Of a DNA stretch of 64,000 nt, positions 54,668 to 63,436 are shown piece after piece. Made by a program: the position numbers and the translations under genes. The DNA is from an uncultured Roseobacter sp. Its GTDB lineage: Bacteria > Pseudomonadota > Alphaproteobacteria > Rhodobacterales > Rhodobacteraceae. The DNA lies in assembly GCA_947488305.1 (NCBI GenBank), contig CANKZM010000005.1, forward strand, positions 372,001 to 436,000, in the 5' to 3' direction. The first letter of the stretch is position 1. Each line of letters begins with the position of its first letter. The notes below the pieces were generated by a model. It ran no database searches and was not told the origin of the DNA. It saw only the letters and a list, made by a program, of their open reading frames with translations.

Positions 54668-55774
54668 CTACTCCACCGATACAACGGCCCGTTTGGGTTG
54701 GTCGCGGTAAGTCAACGGTGCGTCATCTTGCCTGGCGTGGGTGTTCGCCTGTTCCTGCAAGGCCGCGTGATGCGGGGATTTGATGCAGACGGGATCGGTC
54801 GCATTTGCATCCCCGATGATCGCCATCGCCTGACACCGGCACCCGCCGAAATCAACGGTCTTGCGCTCACAGCTCTGGCAAGGTTCCGGCATCCAATCTG
54901 TCCCGCGATAGGCATTAAATGCAGAACCGTTCCGCCAGATTTCGCCCAAGGATTTTTCCTGAACGCGATCAAATTCGAGGTGCGGAATGGTCTGCGCCGC
55001 GTGGCAGGGCAGGACCACCCCGTCGGGCGCCACGTTGAGCCCTGAGGTCCCCCATCCCCCCATGCAACGCTTGGGGTAATCGTCGTGGTAGTCGGCGGGT
55101 ACATAGTCGATCACCAACGTGCCCTTGAGCGCCTGACGGGCTTCGGTCACGATCCTTGTCGCTTCCTGCGCCTGTTCGCGGGCGGGCATCAGCGCGTCGC
55201 GGTTCTTCAACGCCCAGCCGTGGAATTGCACTGTGGCAACCTCGATCCGGCGGGCGCCCATTTCGACGGCCATGTCGATAGCGCGGGGCAACTGGTGCAG
55301 GTTGCGTCGGTGGAGCACGGCATTGAGGGTCAGCGGAAAGCCGATCTGGCCAATCCATGCGGCCACCTGCATCTTACGTTTGAAGCCACCTTTATAGCCG
55401 CCGATCTCATCTGCCATTTCCGGGCTGGTGCCTTGCAAAGACAGTTGCACATGGTCGAGGCCGGCGTCGTCCAGCGCCTGCAGGCGCTTTTCCGTCAGAC
55501 CAATGCCGGAGGTGATGAGGTTGGTGTACAGGCCGGCGTCACGCGCGCTGCTAACCAATTCTTCCAGGTCACGTCGTGAGGCTGGCTCCCCGCCCGACAG
55601 ATGCAGTTGCAAAACCCCCAGTTCGGCGGCTTCACGAAAGACCCGCGCCCAAGCCGCTGTATCCAGTTCCTGATCCTGACGGGCCATTTCCAGCGGATTT
55701 GAACAATAGGGGCAGGAGAGGGGACACCGATGCGTCAGCTCTGCCAGCATCGCGATTGGCGGCGGGATGGTCAT
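54668..55774 (-). CDS. pqqE: PQQ biosynthesis radical SAM enzyme PqqE
   Basis: The 368-residue protein has the radical SAM cluster motif Cys17-x3-Cys21-x2-Cys24 (CPLSCPYC), LHLSGGEPASR and a SPASM-type C-terminus with CMGGWGTSG, VVLPCH, CQSCERKTVDFGGCRC for auxiliary clusters. It makes the Glu-Tyr cross-link in PqqA, with PqqD as peptide chaperone. It overlaps pqqD by ATGA and ends the pqq operon. Confidence 0.95.
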   Translation of the reverse strand: MTIPPPIAMLAELTHRCPLSCPYCSNPLEMARQDQELDTAAWARVFREAAELGVLQLHLSGGEPASRRDLEELVSSARDAGLYTNLITSGIGLTEKRLQALDDAGLDHVQLSLQGTSPEMADEIGGYKGGFKRKMQVAAWIGQIGFPLTLNAVLHRRNLHQLPRAIDMAVEMGARRIEVATVQFHGWALKNRDALMPAREQAQEATRIVTEARQALKGTLVIDYVPADYHDDYPKRCMGGWGTSGLNVAPDGVVLPCHAAQTIPHLEFDRVQEKSLGEIWRNGSAFNAYRGTDWMPEPCQSCERKTVDFGGCRCQAMAIIGDANATDPVCIKSPHHAALQEQANTHARQDDAPLTYRDQPKRAVVSVE

Positions 55775-56046
55775 GATGTGATGTCCAGAAACCGCCGGTC
55801 CCGCAGGGCATCCAGAAAGCCCGCGCTGTCAGTCGAAACCTGATCGCGTGGCGCACCAAAGGAGTCCGCCAGATGGTCTACAATCTCCTCAAATCGGCGG
55901 TGACCGTCGACCGCATTCAGGATGGCATGGCCAATTCCGTCCAGCGTCACGGCACGTTCTGGCGCCAGCAGGACCCATGTGTCGCGCACCTTGTCGAAAT
56001 GCAGCCGCACGCCGCGGGGCAGGGCGGGAATGTCTGCAGCGTCCAT
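55771..56046 (-). CDS. pqqD: PQQ biosynthesis peptide chaperone PqqD
   Basis: The 91-residue protein has LPRGVRLHFDKVRDTWVLLAPE and ILNAVDGHRRFEEIVDHL, the winged-helix PqqD pattern. It binds PqqA and presents it to PqqE. The start shares one base with the pqqC stop. Confidence 0.92.
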   Translation of the reverse strand: MDAADIPALPRGVRLHFDKVRDTWVLLAPERAVTLDGIGHAILNAVDGHRRFEEIVDHLADSFGAPRDQVSTDSAGFLDALRDRRFLDITS

Positions 56047-56795
56047 TATGAGGCCCTCTGAAGCGATAAACCCGTTCCCGGCTGCCAGGCCCCCGGCGGA
56101 ATGCGTGCAGGCTCCACATAAGCGCCCCAGAGCGCGTCAAGCTGCGACCAGAGCACGTCGGTCTTAAAGATCAGCGCTTGCGCCGCCATATCCTGCTTTT
56201 CGGCGGTGTCCGCGTGATCCAGCACCCAGGCCAGACCAAAGGCCACATCCTTGGGCGCTTCTTTCAGCCGGTTCTGGAAATAGGACATCGAACTGTCATC
56301 GGCAAAATCGTAATTGGCCAGCAGCCCCTTGATCCGGTTGGCATGAATCTTCGGCGCGAAAAGTTCGGTCAGGGAGGCCGCAACAGCCTCTAACAAGGTC
56401 TTTTCGCGTACAAAGCGCACATAGGCATCCACGGCGAATTTTGTGGCTGGCAGAACCCCATCGCAGGAGGCGACGTAGTCGGTGTCAAGACCAACGGCTT
56501 CTGCCAGTCGCAGCCAGCGCTTGATGCCACCCTCATTCTCGGCGGTGCCGTCGTGATCTTCGATCCGGCTGCGCCAGGCGCGGCGCAGGGCAGGGTCCTC
56601 CACGCGGCTCATGAAGGCGGCGTCCTTCATCGGGATCGAATGCTGGTAGTAGTAGCGGTTGATCACCCAGGCCCGCACCTGATCCGGTGTACAGGCCCCG
56701 CCGTGCAGCTTGTCGTGGAACGGGTGCAGATCGTGGTACCGCTCGGCCCCGATCTGGCGCAAGCGGGCCTCAAACTCTTCGCGACTCTGGGTCAT
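56046..56795 (-). CDS. pqqC: Pyrroloquinoline-quinone synthase PqqC
   Basis: The 249-residue helical oxidase has YHDLHPFHDKLHGGACTPDQ, NRYYYQHSIPMKDAAFMSR and IEDHDGT, the PqqC signature with active-site His and Arg. It performs the final ring closure and oxidation to PQQ without a metal. ATG 56795 overlaps the pqqB stop by ATGA. Confidence 0.95.
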   Translation of the reverse strand: MTQSREEFEARLRQIGAERYHDLHPFHDKLHGGACTPDQVRAWVINRYYYQHSIPMKDAAFMSRVEDPALRRAWRSRIEDHDGTAENEGGIKRWLRLAEAVGLDTDYVASCDGVLPATKFAVDAYVRFVREKTLLEAVAASLTELFAPKIHANRIKGLLANYDFADDSSMSYFQNRLKEAPKDVAFGLAWVLDHADTAEKQDMAAQALIFKTDVLWSQLDALWGAYVEPARIPPGAWQPGTGLSLQRAS

Positions 56796-57688
56796 GGCGT
56801 GATCTCCATTCCGTCTTGTGCGATGGTCCATCCTGCGGCTTCGGCCTCGGCCCGTTCGGCAGATCCCGGTCGCAGCACCGGATTGGTGTTATTCATATGA
56901 ACGTAGATTTTGCGACGGATGTCCATGCCGACAAAAGCCGCAATCGACCCGTCCTCGCCACTCATCGACATATGGCCCATGCGCTTGCCGGTTTTCTGTC
57001 CAAGGCCAGCCAGCACCATTTCGTCGTCCCGCCAGAGCGTTCCATCGAAAAACACCATATCTGCGCCAGACAGCCGGGTGCGCAGGTCGTCGTTCATCAG
57101 CGCGCATCCGGGGATATAGAAAGCCGCAGTGCCGCCGCCTTCAAGCCGCACGCCGACGGTTTGGTCGCCGATGAGGTCGGTCTGCACCTCTTCGCCTTCC
57201 AAATAGAGCGGAACCTTGCCGGGGACGGCAAAGAGCGTCGCTGTCAGCCCGGGGGCGAGGGTGAAAGGGGTGTCGAGCGCAATGGTCTCTCGCGGTACAA
57301 CGCTGGCGTTAAGCGCATCAAAAATCGGATTTGCCGAGAGCACCTCGTGGATACCCGCCGTGGCAAACAGCGTGAAAGGCTGCATCTCGCGTAGGGTCAG
57401 CAGACCAGCCACGTGATCAATATCGCCATTCGTCACTAGCACCGACGCAAGCGGCATCTCGCGCAGGCCGGTCGGATGCAGGGCAGGCGTGTGTTGCAAC
57501 TGATGACGGATATCGGGGGAGGCGTTCAGCACGGCCCATGATGCGCCATCAGCACTGACGGCGATCGAAGACTGTGTCTGAGGGGGGATCAGGCCTTTAC
57601 GGGCCAGATTGCAGTTGTCGCAACCGCAGTTCCATTGCGGCAGCCCGCCACCGGCGGCTGCCCCAAGGATGTGCGCGCGGAAAGACAT
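56792..57688 (-). CDS. pqqB: PQQ biosynthesis protein PqqB
   Basis: The 298-residue metallo-beta-lactamase-fold protein has LGAAAGGGLPQWNCGCDNC at the start and TNGDIDHVAGLL, GHMSMSGEDGS and YVHMNNTNP for metals. PqqB hydroxylates the tyrosine-derived ring. ATG 57688 follows GGAGGGAG; a GTG four codons upstream is less likely. It is preceded by pqqA. Confidence 0.94.
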   Translation of the reverse strand: MSFRAHILGAAAGGGLPQWNCGCDNCNLARKGLIPPQTQSSIAVSADGASWAVLNASPDIRHQLQHTPALHPTGLREMPLASVLVTNGDIDHVAGLLTLREMQPFTLFATAGIHEVLSANPIFDALNASVVPRETIALDTPFTLAPGLTATLFAVPGKVPLYLEGEEVQTDLIGDQTVGVRLEGGGTAAFYIPGCALMNDDLRTRLSGADMVFFDGTLWRDDEMVLAGLGQKTGKRMGHMSMSGEDGSIAAFVGMDIRRKIYVHMNNTNPVLRPGSAERAEAEAAGWTIAQDGMEITP

Positions 57689-57713
57689 ATCTCCCTCCAC
57701 GCGCGGGGATAAA

Positions 57714-57812
57714 TTAGATCAGAACTTCGCGCTCTTCGTCGCCGTCCGGTCCATACATGTTGATTTCCATGCCGCATTCGATTTCACGAATGATTGGTTT
57801 TGTCCAAGCCAT
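57714..57812 (-). CDS. pqqA: PQQ precursor peptide PqqA
   Basis: This 32-residue peptide begins MAWTKPIIREIECGMEINMY and contains the conserved Glu16 and Tyr20 (E-x3-Y), the two residues fused into PQQ. GGAGGAACTGGC precedes its ATG. It ends 25 bases before pqqB. No pqqF/G protease gene lies in the window. Confidence 0.95.
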   Translation of the reverse strand: MAWTKPIIREIECGMEINMYGPDGDEEREVLI

Positions 57813-57883
57813 GCCAGTTCCTCCAAGGTTAGGGCCCATCGCCTTCGCCAAAATGTGCCAAAGGTCCAGGCAATGATCGACTC

Positions 57884-57896
57884 TTATTTTATAAGA
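57884..57896. promoter_or_regulatory. AT-rich palindrome upstream of pqqA
   Basis: CTTAT-TTT-ATAAG lies 72-84 bases upstream of the pqqA ATG, just past the response-regulator stop. On the minus strand it offers TATAAAA as a possible -10 element. It may be promoter, operator or both. Confidence 0.4.
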
Positions 57897-57918
57897 ATAA
57901 ACTAGACTTTGGTCGGTA

Positions 57919-58602
57919 TCAGTCGTCGACCATCACCGGCGGGGCCCCGGAAAAGCAAAAGCCTTTGTTGCGTACCGTCTTGATTTCAAAACCAAAATCA
58001 TGTCCCGCAAGCTTCTTGCGAAGATACCCGATGTAGACGTCCACCACGTTTTCGTTACTGGACCCGTCAGAGGCCCAAAGGGTTTCAAAGATCGTATTGC
58101 GGGGCAGGGGGCTTTCCGCACTCCTGATCAGAAGCGTCAGGAGTTCGTATTCACGCTCGGTAAAGATCACCTGGACGGCGTCAAAAGACAGGGTGCGGTC
58201 CGTAGGTGAAAGGCGCGGCCTGACCGCGCGTTGCGTGCTGGCGCGATGTTCCTGGACCCGCAACCTGGCGACGAGTTCGTCAAAGCTGAAGGGCTTGACC
58301 ACGTAATCATCCGCGCCAGCTTCCAGCCCGGCCGCGCGATCCTCGACATCCGAAAGCGCCGAGAGCATCAGGATCGGCAAGGTCACACCGGCAGCGCGCA
58401 CTTGCCGGACCAGATCAATGCCACTGTCTGCGCCGAGCATCACATCAATGATCGCCCCGTCGAATTCCGTCTGCGTCAACCTTGTCAGAGCCCGGTCGGC
58501 TCGGTTCTCCGTCTGGGCTTCGTAGTCATGCAGCGCCAGACCCCGGGCGAGCGCGGAGGTAATCTCCGGGTCGTCATCAACAATCAGGAGGCGCGTACTC
58601 AT
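57919..58602 (-). CDS. OmpR-type response regulator (MxaX-like)
   Basis: The 227-residue protein has a receiver (IVDDDPE, Asp53 in AIIDVMLG, Lys in VVKPFSF) and a winged-helix output domain (TEREYELLTLL, NVVDVYIGYLRKKL). It lies just upstream of pqqABCDE and downstream of its kinase gene. A role like Paracoccus MxaX in activating methanol-oxidation genes is inferred. Confidence 0.88.
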   Translation of the reverse strand: MSTRLLIVDDDPEITSALARGLALHDYEAQTENRADRALTRLTQTEFDGAIIDVMLGADSGIDLVRQVRAAGVTLPILMLSALSDVEDRAAGLEAGADDYVVKPFSFDELVARLRVQEHRASTQRAVRPRLSPTDRTLSFDAVQVIFTEREYELLTLLIRSAESPLPRNTIFETLWASDGSSNENVVDVYIGYLRKKLAGHDFGFEIKTVRNKGFCFSGAPPVMVDD

Positions 58603-58611
58603 GAGCGGAGG

Positions 58612-60225
58612 TTACCTTGAAGCATTGGGCAGGCCCACTGAAATCACCGTCCCGGTGACACCCTCGGGCCGAAGGGTAGCGGGCAGGGGGCTTTCGGCAA
58701 GAATTGTGCCGCCTTGTTCTTCGATCACCCAACGGGCGAGCGCGAGCCCAAGACCAAATCCCAAGGCGGCGTCGGGATTTTTGCCCTGGGCGAACCGGTC
58801 AAAAATCCGGGAGAGTTGTTCCTGGGCGATGCCGGGACCGTGGTCAATGATCTGCAGGGTGATGTCTTTGGTCCCGGCTTCAACGCGCAGTCGTACGACA
58901 CCGCCAGCGCGGGCATGGCGTATCGCGTTCCGGATCAGGCCGACAATCACCTGCCGCACCCAGTTAGGGTCACACAGGACTTCGGCATCCGGAACAGATC
59001 CGATCTGCAGATCAAGGCCTGCGTTTTCGGTCTCAGCCTGAATTTCTTCAACCACCTTTGCCATGAGGTCGGGCAGAGGGACGTTATCAACATCGAGATG
59101 TAGCTGCCCACTGTCCGAGCGCGCAATGCGGAGCAGATCGTCGATACGTCGGTTCAAACGGGCCGCCCGTGCCTCGATAGTGGTAAAGGCCGCTGCGGCC
59201 TCAGGCGTGGATTTCTTGCCAATCTGCGCTTCCATCAGGATCACTGTCAGAGGTGTCCGCAATTCGTGGCTCACATCTGCGAAAAAGCGACGCCGGTTAT
59301 GGTCGATTTCCTCCAGCGTGGCATTGGCAGATTGCAATTCTTCGGTTTTTTGCCGGATCGTTTCGTTCAATCGCGCCCATTCCGCCTGCACCTGCTGCTG
59401 CCGGTCTGACAATGCCGCGGCCATTCGGTTCGTCTCAGTCGAAATCTGTCCAATCTCATCCATGCGTGTCACCGGCAGGGCCACGGCAAAATCCTCCTGT
59501 CCGATCCGGTGCGCCGCCTCCCGCAGGCGGTCGAGACGCGCGAACTGCGGCCTGATGAGACCAAAGTAGAAAGCAGCCACCGATCCGACCGTGACAACCG
59601 CAATGGCCAGTGCAATTAGACCCAGTCTTTGGCGCAATTCGTCGATTCCGTTCAGGATCGTATTTCGGAACAGGATTTCATTGTTGACCGCCTGACTGAG
59701 CAGGGGATCGAAGCTGGATGCAAAACTGTCGATATAGGCGCGCAGCTCATCGGGATCGTTGGTCTCTGTGCTCAGACCTGCTTCGGTGTTGTCCAGCATG
59801 GCCTGCATGCGCGCCAGCCCAAGCGACTGGGTTGCGTAGCGTGATTGCGCATCCAGCCCAATCTCCTGCGCCTGAGTGACCGCGGCTTCCGTGTCCGCAT
59901 GCAAGTCGAGAAACGTGTTGCGCAGCCGGTCGATGACAGGTGCAATCCTGTCCCGACGCACCTCCGGGGTTTGTCCGGACTGGACCATTTCTGTGGTGAT
60001 GACAAGAAAGGTCGCCGCCTGTTGGGAAAGGGTAGCGTAACGCGCCATGCGGGTTTCGGAGGCCAGCGCCGTGTCGAGCCGTTCGGCCACGGCATTGAGC
60101 CCCAGAAAAAGGATCACCGCCGTCAACAGGGTGCCCCCACCAAGCAGCGCCGCCCCGATCCCGAGCCGGGCCTTGAGGGAAATTGCACGGGAAACCCGCG
60201 GCGGAGAGGTTGTCGTCTCGCTCAT
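58612..60225 (-). CDS. Membrane sensor histidine kinase (MxaY-like)
   Basis: The 537-residue protein has membrane helices at about 20-43 and 201-224 enclosing a 155-residue helical periplasmic sensor, HAMP (225-277), a coiled coil, HisKA with His320 in DVSHELRTPL, and HATPase with NAIRHA, DHGPGIA and GFGLGLAL. It is cotranscribed with the response regulator (nine-base gap). The signal is unknown, possibly alcohol or formaldehyde related. Confidence 0.88.
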   Translation of the reverse strand: MSETTTSPPRVSRAISLKARLGIGAALLGGGTLLTAVILFLGLNAVAERLDTALASETRMARYATLSQQAATFLVITTEMVQSGQTPEVRRDRIAPVIDRLRNTFLDLHADTEAAVTQAQEIGLDAQSRYATQSLGLARMQAMLDNTEAGLSTETNDPDELRAYIDSFASSFDPLLSQAVNNEILFRNTILNGIDELRQRLGLIALAIAVVTVGSVAAFYFGLIRPQFARLDRLREAAHRIGQEDFAVALPVTRMDEIGQISTETNRMAAALSDRQQQVQAEWARLNETIRQKTEELQSANATLEEIDHNRRRFFADVSHELRTPLTVILMEAQIGKKSTPEAAAAFTTIEARAARLNRRIDDLLRIARSDSGQLHLDVDNVPLPDLMAKVVEEIQAETENAGLDLQIGSVPDAEVLCDPNWVRQVIVGLIRNAIRHARAGGVVRLRVEAGTKDITLQIIDHGPGIAQEQLSRIFDRFAQGKNPDAALGFGLGLALARWVIEEQGGTILAESPLPATLRPEGVTGTVISVGLPNASR

Positions 60226-60306
60226 GACTGGGGCGGTGTCACAAAAAACGCACAGAAAACATGCGAATCTGGCGATTTCACAGAATCAGTGCGTCGTGTT
60301 AACCTG

Positions 60307-60334
60307 ATCAATACATACTTTAGTACATATTGAT
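60307..60334. promoter_or_regulatory. Imperfect 28-base inverted repeat in the divergent kinase promoter
   Basis: Arms ATCAATACATAC and GTACATATTGAT match in ten of twelve positions around a TTTA spacer. The repeat is between the kinase gene (leftward) and the 67-residue protein gene (rightward), so it could control both. Confidence 0.5.
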
Positions 60335-60374
60335 ATGCGGGCAGGAGACCACTGAACGCAGGAAAGCTATAGTC

Positions 60375-60578
60375 ATGATTGAGCTTATTTTTGTCGCCTG
60401 TTTGGCGACTGCTCCCGAAGATTGCCGGGAACGCAGCCTTGTTTTTAGCAATATCACCCCGATGCAATGTCTGATGGCCGCACAGCCTGAACTGGCGAAA
60501 TGGTCTGTGGCCCATCCGAACATGGATATCCGCAGCTGGCGCTGCAAAGCGGTCAACTTCGCTGAACAGAAGACCTGA
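60375..60578 (+). CDS. Small conserved-looking protein, 67 residues
   Basis: The peptide MIELIFVACLATAPEDC starts with a short hydrophobic stretch and has four Cys (ACLA, DCRE, QCLM, WRCK). AGGAAAG lies upstream of ATG 60375. It may be exported or membrane-associated. It is convergent with the ABC permease gene, five bases apart. No function assigned. Confidence 0.55.
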   Translation: MIELIFVACLATAPEDCRERSLVFSNITPMQCLMAAQPELAKWSVAHPNMDIRSWRCKAVNFAEQKT

Positions 60579-60583
60579 CCCGA

Positions 60584-61378
60584 TCATCGCGATTTGCGCT
60601 GCATCAGCCCGCGCGCCGGGTCATATCCCCACATGGCAGCGAGGCTGAACAGGATAGTCCAGAACACCACCCAGCCGAGCGCAGGCAGGTTCAATTGCAG
60701 ATACAGCAGGAACCGCACCAGCTCCACCGCGTGGGTGAAGGGGTTGAACGCGCAGATGTCGCGCAGGAATGGTGAGCTTTCCGCCATTTTCCACAGCGGA
60801 TAAAGCGCGGAAGACAGGAAAAACATCGGGAAGATGACAAAGTTCATCACGCCTGCGAAATTTTCCAGCTGACGGATGAAACTTGAAAGCACAAGACCGA
60901 GCGCACCCAGCATGAGCCCGCCCAGAATGAGGCCGGGCAGCACCGCCACATATCCGGCCAGTGGCATGACGATCCCGAACATCGCCGCAATGGCCAGAAA
61001 CGTGTAGACCTGCAGGATCGAGATGGCGGTCGACCCCAACAGCCTGCAAAACAGCAACCACCAGCGCGGGAACGGGCTGGTCAGCAGCAGCCGCATGGAC
61101 CCGGTTTCGCGGTCGTAGACAAGGCTGAGCGAGCTTTGCATACCGTTGAACAGCAGGATCATCGCGCAAAGCCCGGGCACGATATAGGTCTCGTAGGTGA
61201 TGTAGGTCTGGTAAGGCGGGATGATCGACAGGCCGAGCGCCGCCCGGAACCCTGCAGCAAAAATCATAAGCCAGACCAGCGGTCGCACCAGCGCGGCAAA
61301 GAAGCGTTCGCGCTGATGTACAAACCGCAAAAATTCCCGCCCGATGATGGCGCGGGTGACGGTCCAGTATCCGCTCAT
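60584..61378 (-). CDS. ABC-2 type permease of the PQQ-alcohol dehydrogenase-associated exporter
   Basis: The 264-residue protein has six hydrophobic segments and the ABC-2 motif near SGSMRLLLTSPFPRWWLL-type sequence (here TGSMRLLLTSPFPRWW). ATG 61378 overlaps the ATPase stop by ATGA. This permease/ATPase pair is known beside PQQ-dependent alcohol oxidation genes; its cargo is unknown. Confidence 0.83.
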   Translation of the reverse strand: MSGYWTVTRAIIGREFLRFVHQRERFFAALVRPLVWLMIFAAGFRAALGLSIIPPYQTYITYETYIVPGLCAMILLFNGMQSSLSLVYDRETGSMRLLLTSPFPRWWLLFCRLLGSTAISILQVYTFLAIAAMFGIVMPLAGYVAVLPGLILGGLMLGALGLVLSSFIRQLENFAGVMNFVIFPMFFLSSALYPLWKMAESSPFLRDICAFNPFTHAVELVRFLLYLQLNLPALGWVVFWTILFSLAAMWGYDPARGLMQRKSR

Positions 61379-62094
61379 GCCGCCACCTTTGTGCGCGACA
61401 GGAACCAATCCTTCAGCGGGCTGTCGCCTCGGATGTCACCACATCGGCCATCGGCCAGAATTTCGCCCTGATGCAGCACCAGCAGACGGTCATTGTCGCG
61501 CACCTCGTCGGTCAGGTGGGTGGTCCAGAGGATGCATAGCCCTTGATCGGCCAGGTCATGCACGTGGTCGGTGATTGCCGCGCGTGAGGCGGCATCCAGT
61601 CCCACCGTGGGTTCATCAAGCAGTAAAACCTTGGGGCGATGGATCAGTGCGCGCGCCAGCTCCATGCGCCGCCGGTGCCCACCGTTAAGGGCGCCTGCCT
61701 TTTCGTCCGCCCGTTCGTGCATGTCCAAACGCTCGAGGGCCGCTCCGATGCGGGCGGGAACATCTCCGCGTGCCATTCCATGCAGCGCTGCAAAGTAAGA
61801 CAGGTTCTGGCGCACGGTAAGGCTCAGATCGAGGGTCGGTTGCTGAAAGACGACGCCAAGATCCGCAAGCGCAGAACGGGATGCTCCACGCAGGTCATGC
61901 CCCGCAATCCGGATGTCACCCTTGGGTGCTACCAGCAAGCGCGTCAGAAGTGAGACCAGCGTCGATTTGCCAGCACCGTTCGGCCCCAGCAGGGCGCAGA
62001 ATTGGCCGGGCTCTAGCTCAAATGAGATGTCGTTCAGGGCGACCTTCGGGCCGTAAGAGAAACTCAGCCCAGAGACTGTCAGCCCGTCCGTCAT
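61375..62094 (-). CDS. ABC transporter ATPase of the PQQ-alcohol dehydrogenase-associated exporter
   Basis: The 239-residue ATPase has Walker A GPNGAGKST, a signature region reading LNGGHRRRMELARAL (an LSGGQ variant), Walker B VLLLDEPTVGLD and the switch His in WTTH. It pairs with the ABC-2 permease encoded four bases overlapped downstream. Export of a compound linked to quinoprotein function is inferred. Confidence 0.88.
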   Translation of the reverse strand: MTDGLTVSGLSFSYGPKVALNDISFELEPGQFCALLGPNGAGKSTLVSLLTRLLVAPKGDIRIAGHDLRGASRSALADLGVVFQQPTLDLSLTVRQNLSYFAALHGMARGDVPARIGAALERLDMHERADEKAGALNGGHRRRMELARALIHRPKVLLLDEPTVGLDAASRAAITDHVHDLADQGLCILWTTHLTDEVRDNDRLLVLHQGEILADGRCGDIRGDSPLKDWFLSRTKVAA

Positions 62095-62200
62095 TGCAGC
62101 TCCCCCGTCGCGTTCCGTCTGTCAGGCAGAGTGCCTGCAAAATGACTTTGTCACAAGCGCTTGCGGGAGATCTATCGGGTCTGAAAGAATTCACACGATC

Positions 62201-62220
62201 TTGACAAACTTTGCCAAAGT
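62201..62220 (+). promoter_or_regulatory. Palindromic operator candidate upstream of parD
   Basis: A TTGACA hexamer at 62201-62206 is followed by ACTTTG-C-CAAAGT (62208-62220), a perfect 13-base palindrome, 16 bases before the parD ATG. ParD-type antitoxins usually repress their operon through such sites. The -10 element is not obvious and no ribosome site is clear. Confidence 0.5.
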
Positions 62221-62235
62221 ACCCAAGTTCACCCT

Positions 62236-62469
62236 ATGGCAACAATGAACGTATCCCTTCCTGACCCGATGAAATCCTGGGTCGAAGCGCAGGCCAGAGA
62301 TGGGCGTTACAGCAATGTCAGTGATTATATGCGGGACCTGATCCGCAGGGAACAGTCGCGCCAGCAAGCCATCGATGAAGTGCAGGCGCTGGTTGATGAA
62401 GGTTTGAACAGCGGTGCACCGCAGCCTTTCGATATGGCCGGTTTTGTTCGGAAAAAGACCGGGGCGTGA
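62236..62469 (+). CDS. parD: Type II antitoxin, ParD family
   Basis: The 77-residue protein has NVSLPDPMKSWVEAQ and YSNVSDYMRDLIRREQ, the ribbon-helix-helix of ParD antitoxins, and a disordered toxin-binding tail. It neutralises ParE and represses the operon. ATG 62245 is an alternative start. It overlaps parE by GTGA. Confidence 0.88.
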   Translation: MATMNVSLPDPMKSWVEAQARDGRYSNVSDYMRDLIRREQSRQQAIDEVQALVDEGLNSGAPQPFDMAGFVRKKTGA

Positions 62470-62768
62470 CCCGACAGATCCTGTTTCGACCCCGGGCCGT
62501 CACAGATCTTGACGACATCTGGGATTACACAACCGAGACGTGGTCGCAGGCGCAAGCCGTATCTTATTTTTCCGGACTTGATGCGGCCCTTGGGTTATTG
62601 GCCGAATTTCCGGAAATGGCCCGCGAGCGGTCGGAATTTACACCCGCAGTACGCATTCACCGATACCGGCAACATCTTATCATCTACATGGCCGATGAAG
62701 AGAAGCTTGATGTTCTGCGCATTGTCCATGGGCGGGCCAATTGGGCAGTCCTTTTTTCAGACGGCTGA
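62466..62768 (+). CDS. parE: Type II toxin, ParE/RelE superfamily
   Basis: The 100-residue protein has FRPRAVTDLDDIWDYT, a central helix and the C-terminal VRIHRYRQHLIIYMADEEKLDVLRIVHGRAN (shown in part: HRYRQHLIIYM), the ParE pattern. ParE toxins poison gyrase. It starts with GTG at 62466. On a plasmid it would act in post-segregational maintenance. Confidence 0.87.
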   Translation: MTRQILFRPRAVTDLDDIWDYTTETWSQAQAVSYFSGLDAALGLLAEFPEMARERSEFTPAVRIHRYRQHLIIYMADEEKLDVLRIVHGRANWAVLFSDG

Positions 62769-62992
62769 AGGTCTTCACCCGACTTAGACATAAGGGAATC
62801 ATCCAGACTTCACCTGCTGGTTGAAGGCGGGTTGGACGACTTTGCGTTCCGATCGGGCGGAAAGCTTCGGCAAGGAATTGCCCAATTGGCATCGTGGCTT
62901 GCCTCTTTCACAGGGCCCTGACTTCGCAGAAACCCCAATTTCTGCTATGTTAGGTGCACTCTCTCTGCCCGACCTCAATTAAGGAGACTGCC

Positions 62993-63436
62993 ATGGGCGT
63001 AGATATCCCTGACGAATTTGACATTGATCTGAACCTCAGTGGCGGCACCACTTTAGACGGAGATATGTCTCTGGATACCGAGCTGCGCATACGCGAATTG
63101 CCAACCATTGAGCTGCGTGTCCTCGAACTCCCTGAAATCAAGATTGGCGTCACCGAGCTGCCCAAAGTGCAGCTGGGGGTTGATCCGATCGACTTTTCGC
63201 TCAGGGTCAAGGAAATCCCGGCGATCCGGGCGCATCTACCCGCGAACTTCAAGGTCGGGCTGTCCCTGCTGGGCAATGAACTGCTTTGCATCAACCTGTG
63301 TGGCGAGGCGCAGGTGATCACCGAAGATTACAAGCCTAATCCCTGCGAGATTTGCGGCCCCGTTGGGAACGTGAAGAACGCCCGTGAGATCCCAGGTAAT
63401 GTGAACCGGATCGAACTCGTCGAAGACGATGGCTGA
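62993..63436 (+). CDS. Hypothetical protein with 10-residue ELP repeats
   Basis: The 147-residue acidic protein has no signal peptide. Residues about 33-82 repeat every ten residues with [E]-[L/I]-P-x-[I/V]-x-L-x-V (ELP at 35, 45, 55; EIP at 74; a degenerate unit at 64). This suggests a regular beta sheet or solenoid. Four Cys occur near the C-terminus (CINLC, PCEIC). AAGGAG precedes ATG 62993. It overlaps the next gene by eight bases. Family not recognised. Confidence 0.6.
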   Translation: MGVDIPDEFDIDLNLSGGTTLDGDMSLDTELRIRELPTIELRVLELPEIKIGVTELPKVQLGVDPIDFSLRVKEIPAIRAHLPANFKVGLSLLGNELLCINLCGEAQVITEDYKPNPCEICGPVGNVKNAREIPGNVNRIELVEDDG

